A DNA stretch of 8,187 nucleotides, from the NCBI GenBank assembly GCA_030648135.1, contig JAUSIF010000022.1:1-8187 (forward strand), given 5' to 3'. The stretch's first letter is position 1. Each line of letters starts with the position of its first letter. A program made the translations under genes and the position numbers. Source of the stretch: Xanthobacteraceae bacterium (lineage in GTDB: Bacteria > Pseudomonadota > Alphaproteobacteria > Rhizobiales > Xanthobacteraceae). Shown here one piece after another: positions 1 to 6,407 of the stretch. Below the pieces are notes generated by a model. It had not been told where the DNA came from and did not search any database. It saw nothing but the letters and a program-made list of their open reading frames with translations.

Positions 1-1
1 C

Positions 2-841
2 TTCGCCGGCGCCAAGGAAACCGACTTGGTCGACGCATACGACAAGGCGCTCAAGCTCAACAGTTTCGACCTCCTGATCGACTGGGGCTGGTTTTATTTC
101 ATCACCAAGCCGATGTTCAAACTCATGGATTATTTCTACCGGCTGGTGGGCAATTTCGGCCTCGCCATCCTGATCGTGACGGTGATCATCAAGATCGTGT
201 TCTTCCCGCTCGCCAACAAATCCTACGCGTCGATGGCGCGGATGAAGGCGGTGCAGCCGCAGATGGTGGCGATCCGCGAGCGCTTCGCCGACGACAAGGT
301 CAAGCAGCAGCAGGCGATGATGGAGCTGTACAAGCAGGAGAAGATCACTCCGGTGGCGGGCTGCCTCCCCATCGTCATTCAGATTCAGGTGTTCTTCGCG
401 CTCTACAAGGTGCTGTTCGTCACCATCGAGATGCGCCACGCGCCGTTCTACGGCTGGATCAAGGATCTGTCGGCGCCCGATCCGACGACGGTGTTCAATC
501 TGTTCGGGCTGTTGCCGTTCGATCCTTCGCAGATTCCGCTCATCGGCCAATTTCTCATGCTCGGCGCCTGGCCGCTGGTCATGGGCGTCACCATGTTCGC
601 GCAGATGAAGCTCAACCCGGCGCCGCCCGATCCGACCCAGAAGATGATCTTCGACTGGATGCCGCTGTTCTTCACCTTCATGCTGGCGTCGTTCTCGGCC
701 GGGCTGGTGATCTATTGGGCCTGGAACAACACGCTGTCGGTGCTGCAGCAGAGCGCAATCATGCACAAGCACGGCGTCAAGATCGAGCTGTGGGACAATT
801 TGAAGGCCCTGTTCGTGAAGACGAAGCCGCCGGCAGCGTGA
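2..841 (+). CDS. yidC: Membrane protein insertase YidC, C-terminal part (5' truncated by the window)
   Basis: YidC inserts and folds inner-membrane proteins, alone or with SecYEG, receiving nascent chains from the ribosome. The open frame already runs at base 2, so the gene starts upstream; 279 C-terminal residues are visible, about the conserved insertase half of a protein that is usually 550-620 residues. Membrane segments lie near bases 152-214, 350-421, 538-600 and 656-750. Diagnostic stretches are DWGWFYF near base 80, FFPLANKSYASM after the first listed segment, GCLPIVIQ near 359, and the basic cytoplasmic hairpin (about 215-345) with its MMELYKQEK motif. The hydrophilic-groove residue that is Arg in E. 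coli YidC appears to be Lys here (codon 191-193), which I recall as usual in alphaproteobacteria. The C-terminal tail is short. Synteny before engB and argB fits Hyphomicrobiales. Identity is very secure; only the 5' end is unseen. Confidence 0.97.
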   Translation, partial: FAGAKETDLVDAYDKALKLNSFDLLIDWGWFYFITKPMFKLMDYFYRLVGNFGLAILIVTVIIKIVFFPLANKSYASMARMKAVQPQMVAIRERFADDKVKQQQAMMELYKQEKITPVAGCLPIVIQIQVFFALYKVLFVTIEMRHAPFYGWIKDLSAPDPTTVFNLFGLLPFDPSQIPLIGQFLMLGAWPLVMGVTMFAQMKLNPAPPDPTQKMIFDWMPLFFTFMLASFSAGLVIYWAWNNTLSVLQQSAIMHKHGVKIELWDNLKALFVKTKPPAA

Positions 842-974
842 TCGCAACGTCATCGGCGAGAGACGGGGCGATATTTTCACCTCATTGCCGGGCGCGTCCC
901 TACAAACCCGTTCGGATCTGGCGCCTGCCGGGCCTGCCTTGCCCTGAACGCACGCGCTTGCGAAAAAGGCGCAC
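842..974 (+). other. Gap between yidC and the ABC-F gene, with a plausible ABC-F ribosome-binding site
   Basis: This 133-bp gap is the longest coding-free stretch apart from the repeat after argB. It contains three close copies of CCTGCC or CCTG (about 924-947), but no stem followed by a T tract and no convincing -35/-10 pair. The last bases hold AAAGG at 965-969, five bases before the ATG at 975, a reasonable Shine-Dalgarno. The gap could hide a promoter for the ABC-F gene, but none can be named from sequence alone. Confidence 0.4.
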
Positions 975-2846
975 ATGATTGTCCTCGACGACATTTCGCT
1001 ACGGATCGCCGGAAAGCTCCTGCTCGACCACACTTCGGTTTCGATCCCGGGAAGGGCGCGCGTCGGCGTCGTGGGGCGCAACGGCGCCGGCAAGACTTCG
1101 CTGTTCCGCGCGATCGAAGGCGAACTCGAGCTCGAAACCGGGTCGATCCGGCTGCCTTCCCGCGCACGCATCGGCCACGTCGCGCAGGAGGCGCCGGCCG
1201 GGCCGGAACCGCTGATCGAGGTGGTGCTCGCCGCCGACACGGAGCGGGCAAGCCTGCTCGTCGAGCGCGAGACGGCGAAGGACCCGAACCGCATCGCCGA
1301 GATCGAAACGCGGCTGGTGGATATCGACGCCTATTCGGCCCCGTCGCGCGCCGCGCGCATTCTGGCCGGCCTCGGCTTCGACCAGACGGCGCAGGCGCGG
1401 CCCTGTTCCGAATTCTCCGGCGGCTGGCGGATGCGGGTCGCGCTCGCGGCGCTGCTCTTCGTCGAGCCGGATTTGTTGCTGCTCGACGAGCCCACCAATT
1501 ATCTCGACCTCGAAGGCACACTCTGGCTGCAGGATTATCTCACGCGCTACCCGCGCACCATCCTCCTGATCAGCCACGATCGCGACCTGCTCGATACTTC
1601 GGTGTCCTTTATCCTGCATTTCGAACAGGCCAAGCTGAAGCTCTATCGCGGCGGCTTCTCGCAGTTCGACCGGCAGCGGCGCGAGCAGCTCATCGTCGAT
1701 CAGAAGGCGCGCAAGCGGCAGGAAGCGCAACGCGCGCACATGACCGCCTTCGTCGACCGCTTTCGCGCCAAGGCTTCGAAAGCCCGCCAGGCGCAATCGC
1801 GCATCAAGGCGCTCGCCAAGCTGGAACCGCTCGCCATCCAGCTGGAGGAGGCGCCGGCGGCGATTTCCATTCGCGCGCCGGAGAAAATGCTTTCGCCGCC
1901 GATCATCGTGCTGGACGGCGTCGCGGTCGGCTACGAGCCGGAACGACCGGTGCTCAGGAAGCTCAACTTGCGCATCGACGAGGACGACCGCATCGCGCTG
2001 CTCGGTCCCAACGGCAACGGCAAGTCCACCTTCGCGAAGCTCCTGGCCAAGCGCCTGGTGCCGCAAGCGGGCCGCGTGGTGCGCGCGGCCAAGCTCGAGA
2101 TCGCCTATCTCGCCCAGCATCAGCTCGACGAACTGGTGGCGGACGAATCCCCCGCCGAGCACGTGCGGCGCCTGATCCCGCAAGCGCCGGAAACGCAGGT
2201 GCGCGCGCGCGCGGCGGCGATGGGATTCTCCGGTGCCGCCGCCGACACCCCGGTCGCCTCGCTCTCCGGCGGCGAGAAGGCGAGGCTCCTGTTGGGGCTC
2301 GCCGCCTTCCACGGGCCGCATCTTCTGATCCTCGACGAGCCTACCAATCACCTCGACATCGAGGCGCGCGTGGCGCTGATCTCGGCGGTAAACGATTATC
2401 CCGGCGCAATCGTGCTGGTGAGCCACGACCGCTATCTGCTCGACGCCTGCGCCGAACGTCTCTGGCTCGTCGCCGATGGCACGGTGACGCCCTATGACGG
2501 CGATCTAGACCAGTATCGCCGGCAGGTGCTGGGGCGCGCGAGCGCTGAGCGGGTCACGGACGGCGGAAAGGCCGGCCGCGGCTCCACCGCCCGCAGCAGC
2601 ACCGGGAAGCGCACGGAGCTCGCCCCCCTGCGCAAGCGCATCAAGGAGCTTGAAATGCAAGTCGAACAGATCGAGCGCGAGATCGCGGGCATGGATTCCA
2701 GGCTGAGCGATGCGGCATTGCATGCAAACAATCCCGCCGAAGTGGTCGCGCTTGCCAAAGCGCGAGCGAACGCCACCGAGACTCTCGCCAAGGTCGAGGA
2801 GGAATGGCTGGAGGCGAGTGCCCGGCGCGAGGAATTGAGCACATGA
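975..2846 (+). CDS. ABC-F family ATPase, YheS-like (ribosome-associated translation factor)
   Basis: A 623-residue protein with two ABC ATPase domains and no membrane segment, which defines ABC-F. Domain 1 has Walker A GRNGAGKTS (34-42), signature FSGGW (147-151), Walker B with DEPTNYLD (171-178, catalytic E172) and switch H201. Domain 2 has Walker A GPNGNGKST (344-352), signature SLSGGEKAR (429-437), DEPTNHLD (454-461, E455) and H484. Between them (about 215-305) is a basic helical linker with DRFRAKASKARQAQSR, the part that in this family reaches the peptidyl-tRNA. A hydrophilic region (520-550) leads to a C-terminal coiled coil (about 550-620). Start MIVL, domain spacing, linker and coiled coil resemble E. 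coli YheS more than EttA or Uup; that assignment is from memory. Both active sites look intact. ABC-F proteins bind the ribosomal E site to regulate or rescue translation, and some give antibiotic resistance; nothing here indicates resistance. The ATG at 975 has AAAGG upstream. Confidence 0.93.
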   Translation: MIVLDDISLRIAGKLLLDHTSVSIPGRARVGVVGRNGAGKTSLFRAIEGELELETGSIRLPSRARIGHVAQEAPAGPEPLIEVVLAADTERASLLVERETAKDPNRIAEIETRLVDIDAYSAPSRAARILAGLGFDQTAQARPCSEFSGGWRMRVALAALLFVEPDLLLLDEPTNYLDLEGTLWLQDYLTRYPRTILLISHDRDLLDTSVSFILHFEQAKLKLYRGGFSQFDRQRREQLIVDQKARKRQEAQRAHMTAFVDRFRAKASKARQAQSRIKALAKLEPLAIQLEEAPAAISIRAPEKMLSPPIIVLDGVAVGYEPERPVLRKLNLRIDEDDRIALLGPNGNGKSTFAKLLAKRLVPQAGRVVRAAKLEIAYLAQHQLDELVADESPAEHVRRLIPQAPETQVRARAAAMGFSGAAADTPVASLSGGEKARLLLGLAAFHGPHLLILDEPTNHLDIEARVALISAVNDYPGAIVLVSHDRYLLDACAERLWLVADGTVTPYDGDLDQYRRQVLGRASAERVTDGGKAGRGSTARSSTGKRTELAPLRKRIKELEMQVEQIEREIAGMDSRLSDAALHANNPAEVVALAKARANATETLAKVEEEWLEASARREELST

Positions 2847-2866
2847 AGCAAACCGCACGGCCATGA
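2843..2866 (+). other. Possible seven-codon relay ORF between the ABC-F stop and the engB start
   Basis: An ATG at 2843-2845 overlaps the ABC-F stop (ATGA, 2843-2846) and opens a seven-codon frame, MKQTARP. Its TGA at 2864-2866 overlaps the engB ATG (ATGA, 2863-2866). A good Shine-Dalgarno, AGGA at 2830-2833, stands nine bases before the mini-ORF start, whereas engB has no clear one of its own. This arrangement could hand terminating ribosomes from the ABC-F gene to engB. The overlaps are seen directly; that it is translated or matters is inference, and chance is quite possible. Confidence 0.3.
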
Positions 2867-3510
2867 ATTTCACCGCGGAAGAACTCGAATCCGGTCGCAA
2901 GCTGTTCGCCGGCGAATGGAATTTCGTCGCCGGTGCGGGCTCGCTGCAATCGCTGCCGCAGATGCAAGGCGTCGAGATCGCCTTCGCCGGGCGCTCCAAT
3001 GTCGGCAAGTCGAGCCTGGTCAATGCGCTCAGCGGCCGGCGCGCGCTCGCGCGCATCTCCGATACGCCGGGGCGGACGCGGGAGATCAATTTCTTCGCCG
3101 GCGGAAGCGATCTCGTGCTCGTCGATCTGCCGGGCTACGGCTATGCCAAGGCCGCGCGCGAGAAGATCGCGGCCTGGACCGGCTTGATCGAGGCCTATCT
3201 GCAAGGCCGCGCCAATCTCGCCCGCGTGTTCGTGCTGATCGACGCCCGCCACGGCCTGAAAGAGGTCGATACCAAAGTCCTCGATCTCCTGGACCGGGTG
3301 GCGGTGAGCTACGCGATCGTGCTCACCAAGATCGATCGATTGACGGACGTAGAACTCGCCGCGCGCGTGGAGGGGACGCTCACTGCGATCCGCCGCCGGC
3401 CGGCGGCCTTTTCGGCCGCCTTTCCGACCTCGTCGATGAGCGGCACCGGGCTCGCCGAGCTGCGCGGAGCGATCGTCCGGGTGCTGGCGGAGCGGGCAAG
3501 GCTCGATTGA
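2863..3510 (+). CDS. engB: Ribosome biogenesis GTPase EngB (YihA/YsxC)
   Basis: A 215-residue cytoplasmic GTPase, the normal length for EngB, which is needed for a late step of 50S subunit assembly and is essential in many bacteria. The GTPase motifs are in order: G1 GRSNVGKSS (43-51), G2 with DTPGRT (67-72), G3 DLPGYGYA (88-95), which is the family hallmark, G4 TKID (155-158) and a G5-like SSMSG (190-194). The first 35 residues match the short N-terminal extension common in alphaproteobacterial EngB. The ATG at 2863 is the only sensible start: an in-frame TGA lies at 2836-2838 with no ATG, GTG or TTG between. The gene begins 17 bases after the ABC-F stop and lacks a strong Shine-Dalgarno, so translation may be coupled to upstream. 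In related genomes engB usually follows yidC directly, and argB follows engB as here. Confidence 0.96.
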   Translation: MNFTAEELESGRKLFAGEWNFVAGAGSLQSLPQMQGVEIAFAGRSNVGKSSLVNALSGRRALARISDTPGRTREINFFAGGSDLVLVDLPGYGYAKAAREKIAAWTGLIEAYLQGRANLARVFVLIDARHGLKEVDTKVLDLLDRVAVSYAIVLTKIDRLTDVELAARVEGTLTAIRRRPAAFSAAFPTSSMSGTGLAELRGAIVRVLAERARLD

Positions 3511-3566
3511 GGCCCCCTCCCCGATCGGCTAGAAGGACAGGCCGTTCCACCTCGAAGATCGATTCC

Positions 3567-4466
3567 ATGGCCAAAGATCACATTCCCGCCGACGCCCACG
3601 AGCAGGCCCGGATTCTGTCCGAGGCGCTGCCGCACATGCAGCGCTACGACGATCAGATCATCGTGGTGAAGTACGGCGGCCATGCCATGGGCAACGAGCA
3701 GGTGGCGCGCGATTTTGCCCGCGACATCGTGCTCTTGGAGCAGACCGCCATCAATCCGGTGGTGGTGCATGGCGGCGGCCCGCAGATCGGAGAAATGCTC
3801 GAGAAGCTCGGCATCAAGTCCGAGTTCAAGGGCGGCCTGCGCGTGACCGACGCCGCCACCGTCGAGATCGTCGAGATGGTGCTCGCCGGCTCCATCAACA
3901 AGCAGATCGTGGGCTTCATCAACGAGGCGGGCGGACGCGCGGTCGGCCTTTGCGGTAAGGACGGCAATATGGTGCTGGCGAAGAAGCTGACGCGCAAGGT
4001 GGCCGATCCCGGTTCCAATATCGAGAAGGCGATCGACCTCGGCTTCGTCGGCGAGCCCACCAAGATCGACACCACCGTCTTGGATCAGATTCTCGGGCGC
4101 GAGCTGATCCCGGTGCTCGCCCCGGTCGCGGCCGGCGAGAACGGCGGCACCTTCAACATCAATGCCGATACGTTCGCGGGCGCCATCGCCGGCGCGCTCA
4201 AGGCCAAGCGGCTGTTGCTGCTCACCGACGTGCCGGGCGTGCTCGACAAGTCGAAGAAACTGATCAAGCAGCTTTCGCTGAAAGAGGCGCGCAAGCTGGT
4301 CGCCGACGGCACCATTTCCGGCGGCATGATTCCCAAGGTCGAGACCTGTTTCGAAGCGCTGGAAAAGGGCGTCGAGGGCGTGGTCATTATCGACGGCAAG
4401 ATTCCGCACGCGGTGCTGTTGGAGCTCCTCACCGATCATGGCGCGGGAACGCTCATCCAGCGTTGA
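3567..4466 (+). CDS. argB: Acetylglutamate kinase ArgB
   Basis: ArgB phosphorylates N-acetyl-L-glutamate with ATP, the second step of arginine synthesis. The protein is 299 residues of the amino-acid kinase fold. Visible functional sites are K35 in VVKYGG (33-38), the substrate loop HGGGPQI (68-74), R92 in the GLRVTD segment, N197 and D201 in FNINAD (196-201), LLTDVPGVL (218-226) and K257 in GGMIPKV. By alignment from memory K35, N197, D201 and K257 correspond to E. coli K8, N158, D162 and K217. About 30 residues precede the kinase core and include an amphipathic helix (ARILSEALPHMQRY). In characterised family members this N-terminal helix goes with hexamer formation and arginine feedback inhibition, so this enzyme is probably arginine-sensitive. 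The frame is open far upstream, but that part is an off-frame reading of engB; the family N-terminus fits the ATG at 3567. The 56-bp gap to engB shows no terminator. Confidence 0.97.
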   Translation: MAKDHIPADAHEQARILSEALPHMQRYDDQIIVVKYGGHAMGNEQVARDFARDIVLLEQTAINPVVVHGGGPQIGEMLEKLGIKSEFKGGLRVTDAATVEIVEMVLAGSINKQIVGFINEAGGRAVGLCGKDGNMVLAKKLTRKVADPGSNIEKAIDLGFVGEPTKIDTTVLDQILGRELIPVLAPVAAGENGGTFNINADTFAGAIAGALKAKRLLLLTDVPGVLDKSKKLIKQLSLKEARKLVADGTISGGMIPKVETCFEALEKGVEGVVIIDGKIPHAVLLELLTDHGAGTLIQR

Positions 4467-4472
4467 TTCATC

Positions 4473-4652
4473 TTCCCTCCCCCTTGCGGGGAGGGTGGCG
4501 AGGCCGAAGGCCGAGCCGGGTGGTGGATGCCGGCCTTGGTGGCGATGGCCGAATCAGATCGCTTTCTGCTTTGATGATTGATCCTGTCGATGTCCCCCCA
4601 CCCCGGCGCTCGGCTCCGCCTCGCGCCGACCCTCCCCGCGAGGGGGAGGGAA
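4473..4652. repeat. Pair of inverted GC-rich palindromic repeats after argB
   Basis: Two copies of a GC-rich element face each other. The outer 24 bases (4473-4496) and the reverse complement of 4629-4652 match at 23 of 24 positions. Looser, gapped similarity continues inward to about 4526 on the left and 4592 on the right, around a unique centre of about 65 bases. Each outer end is itself a hairpin of CCCTCCCC and GGGGAGGG with a five-base loop (4475-4495 and 4630-4650). The RNA could therefore fold as two small hairpins or one long one. It resembles the abundant intergenic palindromes I remember from Hyphomicrobiales genomes. There is no T tract, so factor-independent termination is doubtful; mRNA stabilisation or processing after argB is possible. 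The right arm overlaps the predicted N-terminal codons of the next gene. Confidence 0.85.
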
Positions 4653-5650
4653 AAGCGGGCATCGGCGCTCTCATCCTTATTCTGTTCACGCTCATATCGA
4701 ACTCGGCGCACGCCGATCTGCAACTCTGCAACCGCACGAGCTTCGTGGTCGAGGCCGCCCTCGGGGTCGAGGAGAAGGGCGCCACGGCGACGCGCGGCTG
4801 GTTCCGGGTCGATCCGGGTGCCTGCCGCAGCGTGCTGCGCGGCGATCCTTCCGCCGACCGGCTGCTCGTCCATGCCCGCGCGCTCGCGCTTTATGGCTCG
4901 GTCCGACCGCTCAACGCGGCGCAGGTTCAGCTCTGCGTCGGCGAGGGCGATTTTCTGGTCGCCGGCGCACAGCGCTGTAAGGACGCGAACCAGCGGCTGG
5001 TCCCGTTCGCAGAAGTGCGGCCGCGCGCGACCCCGAGCGGGCTTGCGCTGCAGATCGCCGAGCCCGCCGATTACGGCGCCGAACAGGCGCGGCTGGCCGC
5101 GATCCAGCGCCTGCTCGTGCTGGCGGGCTACGGCGCCGAGCCGATCGACGGCGTCCCCGGCCCGCGCACCGACGCCGCGCTGGCGCTCTTTCTGCGCGAA
5201 CGCGGTCTTGGCTCCGATACTTCTGCTTCGGCGGTCTTTCTCGATCTCTTGATGGACGCGGTGCGCGAGGGCTCGGGACCCGGCCTTCTGTGGTGCAACG
5301 AGACCGCGCACACGGTGATGGCGGCGCTCGGCGTCGAGGAGGCGGGCGGCTTGGTCGCGCGCGGCTGGTGGCGGGTCGAGCCCGGCGCCTGCGTGCGGCC
5401 CGATCTGCCGCGTCGTGGTAACGTTCGAGTCTTGAGTTATGCCGAAGCGGTGGATGCGGCGGGCGCCGTCATCGAGCGCCGGGGCCGGCCGCTCGCCTGG
5501 GGCGGGACGACGCAGCTCTGCGTGCGCAACAGCCGGTTCGAGATCCGCGACCATGCCGACTGCGCCGCGCGCGGACTCACGCCCCAAGGTTTCGCCGCCG
5601 TCGAATTCGCCCACCGCACCGGCGCGACGCTGCGCTTCCGGGAGCCGTGA
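4574..5650 (+). CDS. Secreted DUF1036 / peptidoglycan-binding-like / DUF1036 protein
   Basis: From the ATG at 4574 the protein has 358 residues. A hydrophobic stretch (about 30-42) followed by SNSAHA and then DLQ looks like a signal peptide cleaved after A47, so the mature protein is periplasmic or outside the cell. Residues 48-150 and 238-356 are two related DUF1036 domains (for example ALGVEEKG against ALGVEEAG, and RGWFRVDPGAC against RGWWRVEPGAC). Each has four cysteines at matching places: 52, 84, 121, 135 and 241, 273, 316, 330. Between them, 166-211 reads as a peptidoglycan-binding-type helical domain (AIQRLLVLAGY, IDGVPGPRTDAALALF). DUF1036 has no established function to my knowledge; a cell-envelope role is inference. 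The start is insecure: the ATG has no Shine-Dalgarno, and the 30 residues before the hydrophobic stretch are mostly encoded by the inverted repeat. The only earlier candidate I noted is a TTG at 4463 overlapping the argB stop. Confidence 0.85.
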   Translation: MIDPVDVPPPRRSAPPRADPPREGEGKAGIGALILILFTLISNSAHADLQLCNRTSFVVEAALGVEEKGATATRGWFRVDPGACRSVLRGDPSADRLLVHARALALYGSVRPLNAAQVQLCVGEGDFLVAGAQRCKDANQRLVPFAEVRPRATPSGLALQIAEPADYGAEQARLAAIQRLLVLAGYGAEPIDGVPGPRTDAALALFLRERGLGSDTSASAVFLDLLMDAVREGSGPGLLWCNETAHTVMAALGVEEAGGLVARGWWRVEPGACVRPDLPRRGNVRVLSYAEAVDAAGAVIERRGRPLAWGGTTQLCVRNSRFEIRDHADCAARGLTPQGFAAVEFAHRTGATLRFREP

Positions 5651-6357
5651 TGCCGCAGCCGACGCCGCGAGATTTTTCCCAAATCGAGACCTGGGTGTTC
5701 GATCTCGACAACACGCTCTATCCGCCGGCGCTCGATCTCTGGCATCAGATCGACGCGCGCATGCGCGATTTCATTTCCGGCTTTCTCAAGCTCGCGCCGG
5801 AAGAAGCGTTCAAGCTGCAGAAGCACTATTACCGGACCTACGGCACCTCGCTGCGCGGGCTCATGATCGAGCATGGGCTCGCGCCCGAAGAATTCATCGA
5901 ATATGTCCATGACATCGACCGCTCGAAGCTCGTGCCGAACCCCGCCCTCGGCGCTGCGATCAAGAAGCTCGCGGGCAAGAAGCTCGTGCTCACCAACGGC
6001 TCGTGCGCGCACGCGAACGCGGTGCTGGCCGGGCTCGGCATCGCCGACGCGTTCCACGGCGTGCACGACATCGTCGCCGCCAATTTCGCGCCCAAGCCCG
6101 ATCCCGCCGCCTATCACGCCTTTCTAGGCGCGCACGGGGTCGAAGCGGCGCGCGCCGCCATGTTCGAGGATCTCGCCCGCAATCTCGAAGTGCCGCACGC
6201 GCTCGGCATGACCACGGTGCTGGTGCTGCCGGGCGGCGCCGAGCCGGTGATCCGCGAGCACTGGGAGAGCGAAGGCCGCGACGCCGCGCACGTCGATCAC
6301 GTGACCGACGATCTTGTTTCCTTCCTGGCACGGATCACGTCCGCCACCAGCCGTTGA
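5650..6357 (+). CDS. HAD-superfamily pyrimidine 5'-nucleotidase
   Basis: A 235-residue cytoplasmic haloacid-dehalogenase-type phosphatase. The catalytic motifs are complete: motif I DLDNT (18-22, nucleophile D18 and acid/base D20), motif II TNGS (115-118), motif III lysine K149 in KPDP, and motif IV FEDLARNL (172-179). Between motifs I and II lies an alpha-helical cap (about 28-100) with HYYRTYGTSLRGL, typical of the pyrimidine 5'-nucleotidase branch that includes yeast Sdt1; members dephosphorylate UMP, CMP or related phosphates. The exact substrate is not readable from sequence. The ATG at 5650 overlaps the preceding stop by one base (TGATG) and has GGGAG at 5640-5644 five bases upstream, so translational coupling to the DUF1036 gene is likely. 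A GTG one codon earlier is possible but less attractive. In Hyphomicrobiales such a gene is commonly found just before dapD, as here. Confidence 0.92.
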   Translation: MPQPTPRDFSQIETWVFDLDNTLYPPALDLWHQIDARMRDFISGFLKLAPEEAFKLQKHYYRTYGTSLRGLMIEHGLAPEEFIEYVHDIDRSKLVPNPALGAAIKKLAGKKLVLTNGSCAHANAVLAGLGIADAFHGVHDIVAANFAPKPDPAAYHAFLGAHGVEAARAAMFEDLARNLEVPHALGMTTVLVLPGGAEPVIREHWESEGRDAAHVDHVTDDLVSFLARITSATSR

Positions 6358-6397
6358 CATTCGCCGCCGCCATGGGAGAAGTCCCCCCGATCCGACC

Positions 6398-6402
6398 GGA
6401 GG
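6398..6402 (+). promoter_or_regulatory. Shine-Dalgarno GGAGG that points to a TTG start for dapD
   Basis: A perfect GGAGG stands five bases before the TTG at 6408, the ideal spacing. The in-frame ATG at 6372 has no purine-rich sequence ahead of it. The TTG start also gives a protein of 281 residues, which matches the DapD length I remember from Bradyrhizobium. The site therefore favours TTG over the upstream ATG. Confidence 0.7.
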
Positions 6403-6407
6403 TTTCC

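Noticed and set aside
885..913. Promoter-like TTGCCG in the gap before the ABC-F gene
   Set aside because: No -10-like hexamer at 16-18 bases spacing; TACAAA at 901 is only ten bases away.
999..2426. 475-codon open frame on the minus strand opposite the ABC-F gene
   Set aside because: It mirrors the ABC-F gene in GC-rich sequence, reads as low-complexity Arg/Leu/Gly/His-rich protein with no recognisable domain, and the + strand gene has complete ABC motifs.
2916..3566. N-terminal extension of the argB frame across engB
   Set aside because: Residues before the ATG at 3567 are an off-frame reading of engB, Arg-rich and unrelated to ArgB; the family N-terminus begins at MAKDHIPAD.
3309..4439. 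376-codon minus-strand frame opposite argB and the end of engB
   Set aside because: Shadow of argB; composition is typical of antisense frames of GC-rich genes and no family is recognisable.
4630..4660. Right-arm hairpin followed by AAAA as a factor-independent terminator
   Set aside because: On the + strand the stem is followed by A residues, not T. Read on the minus strand a T tract would precede or follow poorly, and no minus-strand gene needs it.
4436..5614. 392-codon minus-strand frame opposite the DUF1036 gene
   Set aside because: It crosses the inverted repeat and the antisense of two conserved DUF1036 domains; the + strand has a signal peptide and matched cysteines, the minus strand nothing recognisable.
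6354..6382. TTGACA at 6354-6359 as a -35 box for a dapD promoter
   Set aside because: The hexamer is perfect but overlaps the nucleotidase stop, and the sequence 17 bases on (AGAAGT) is a poor -10. One box by chance is likely.
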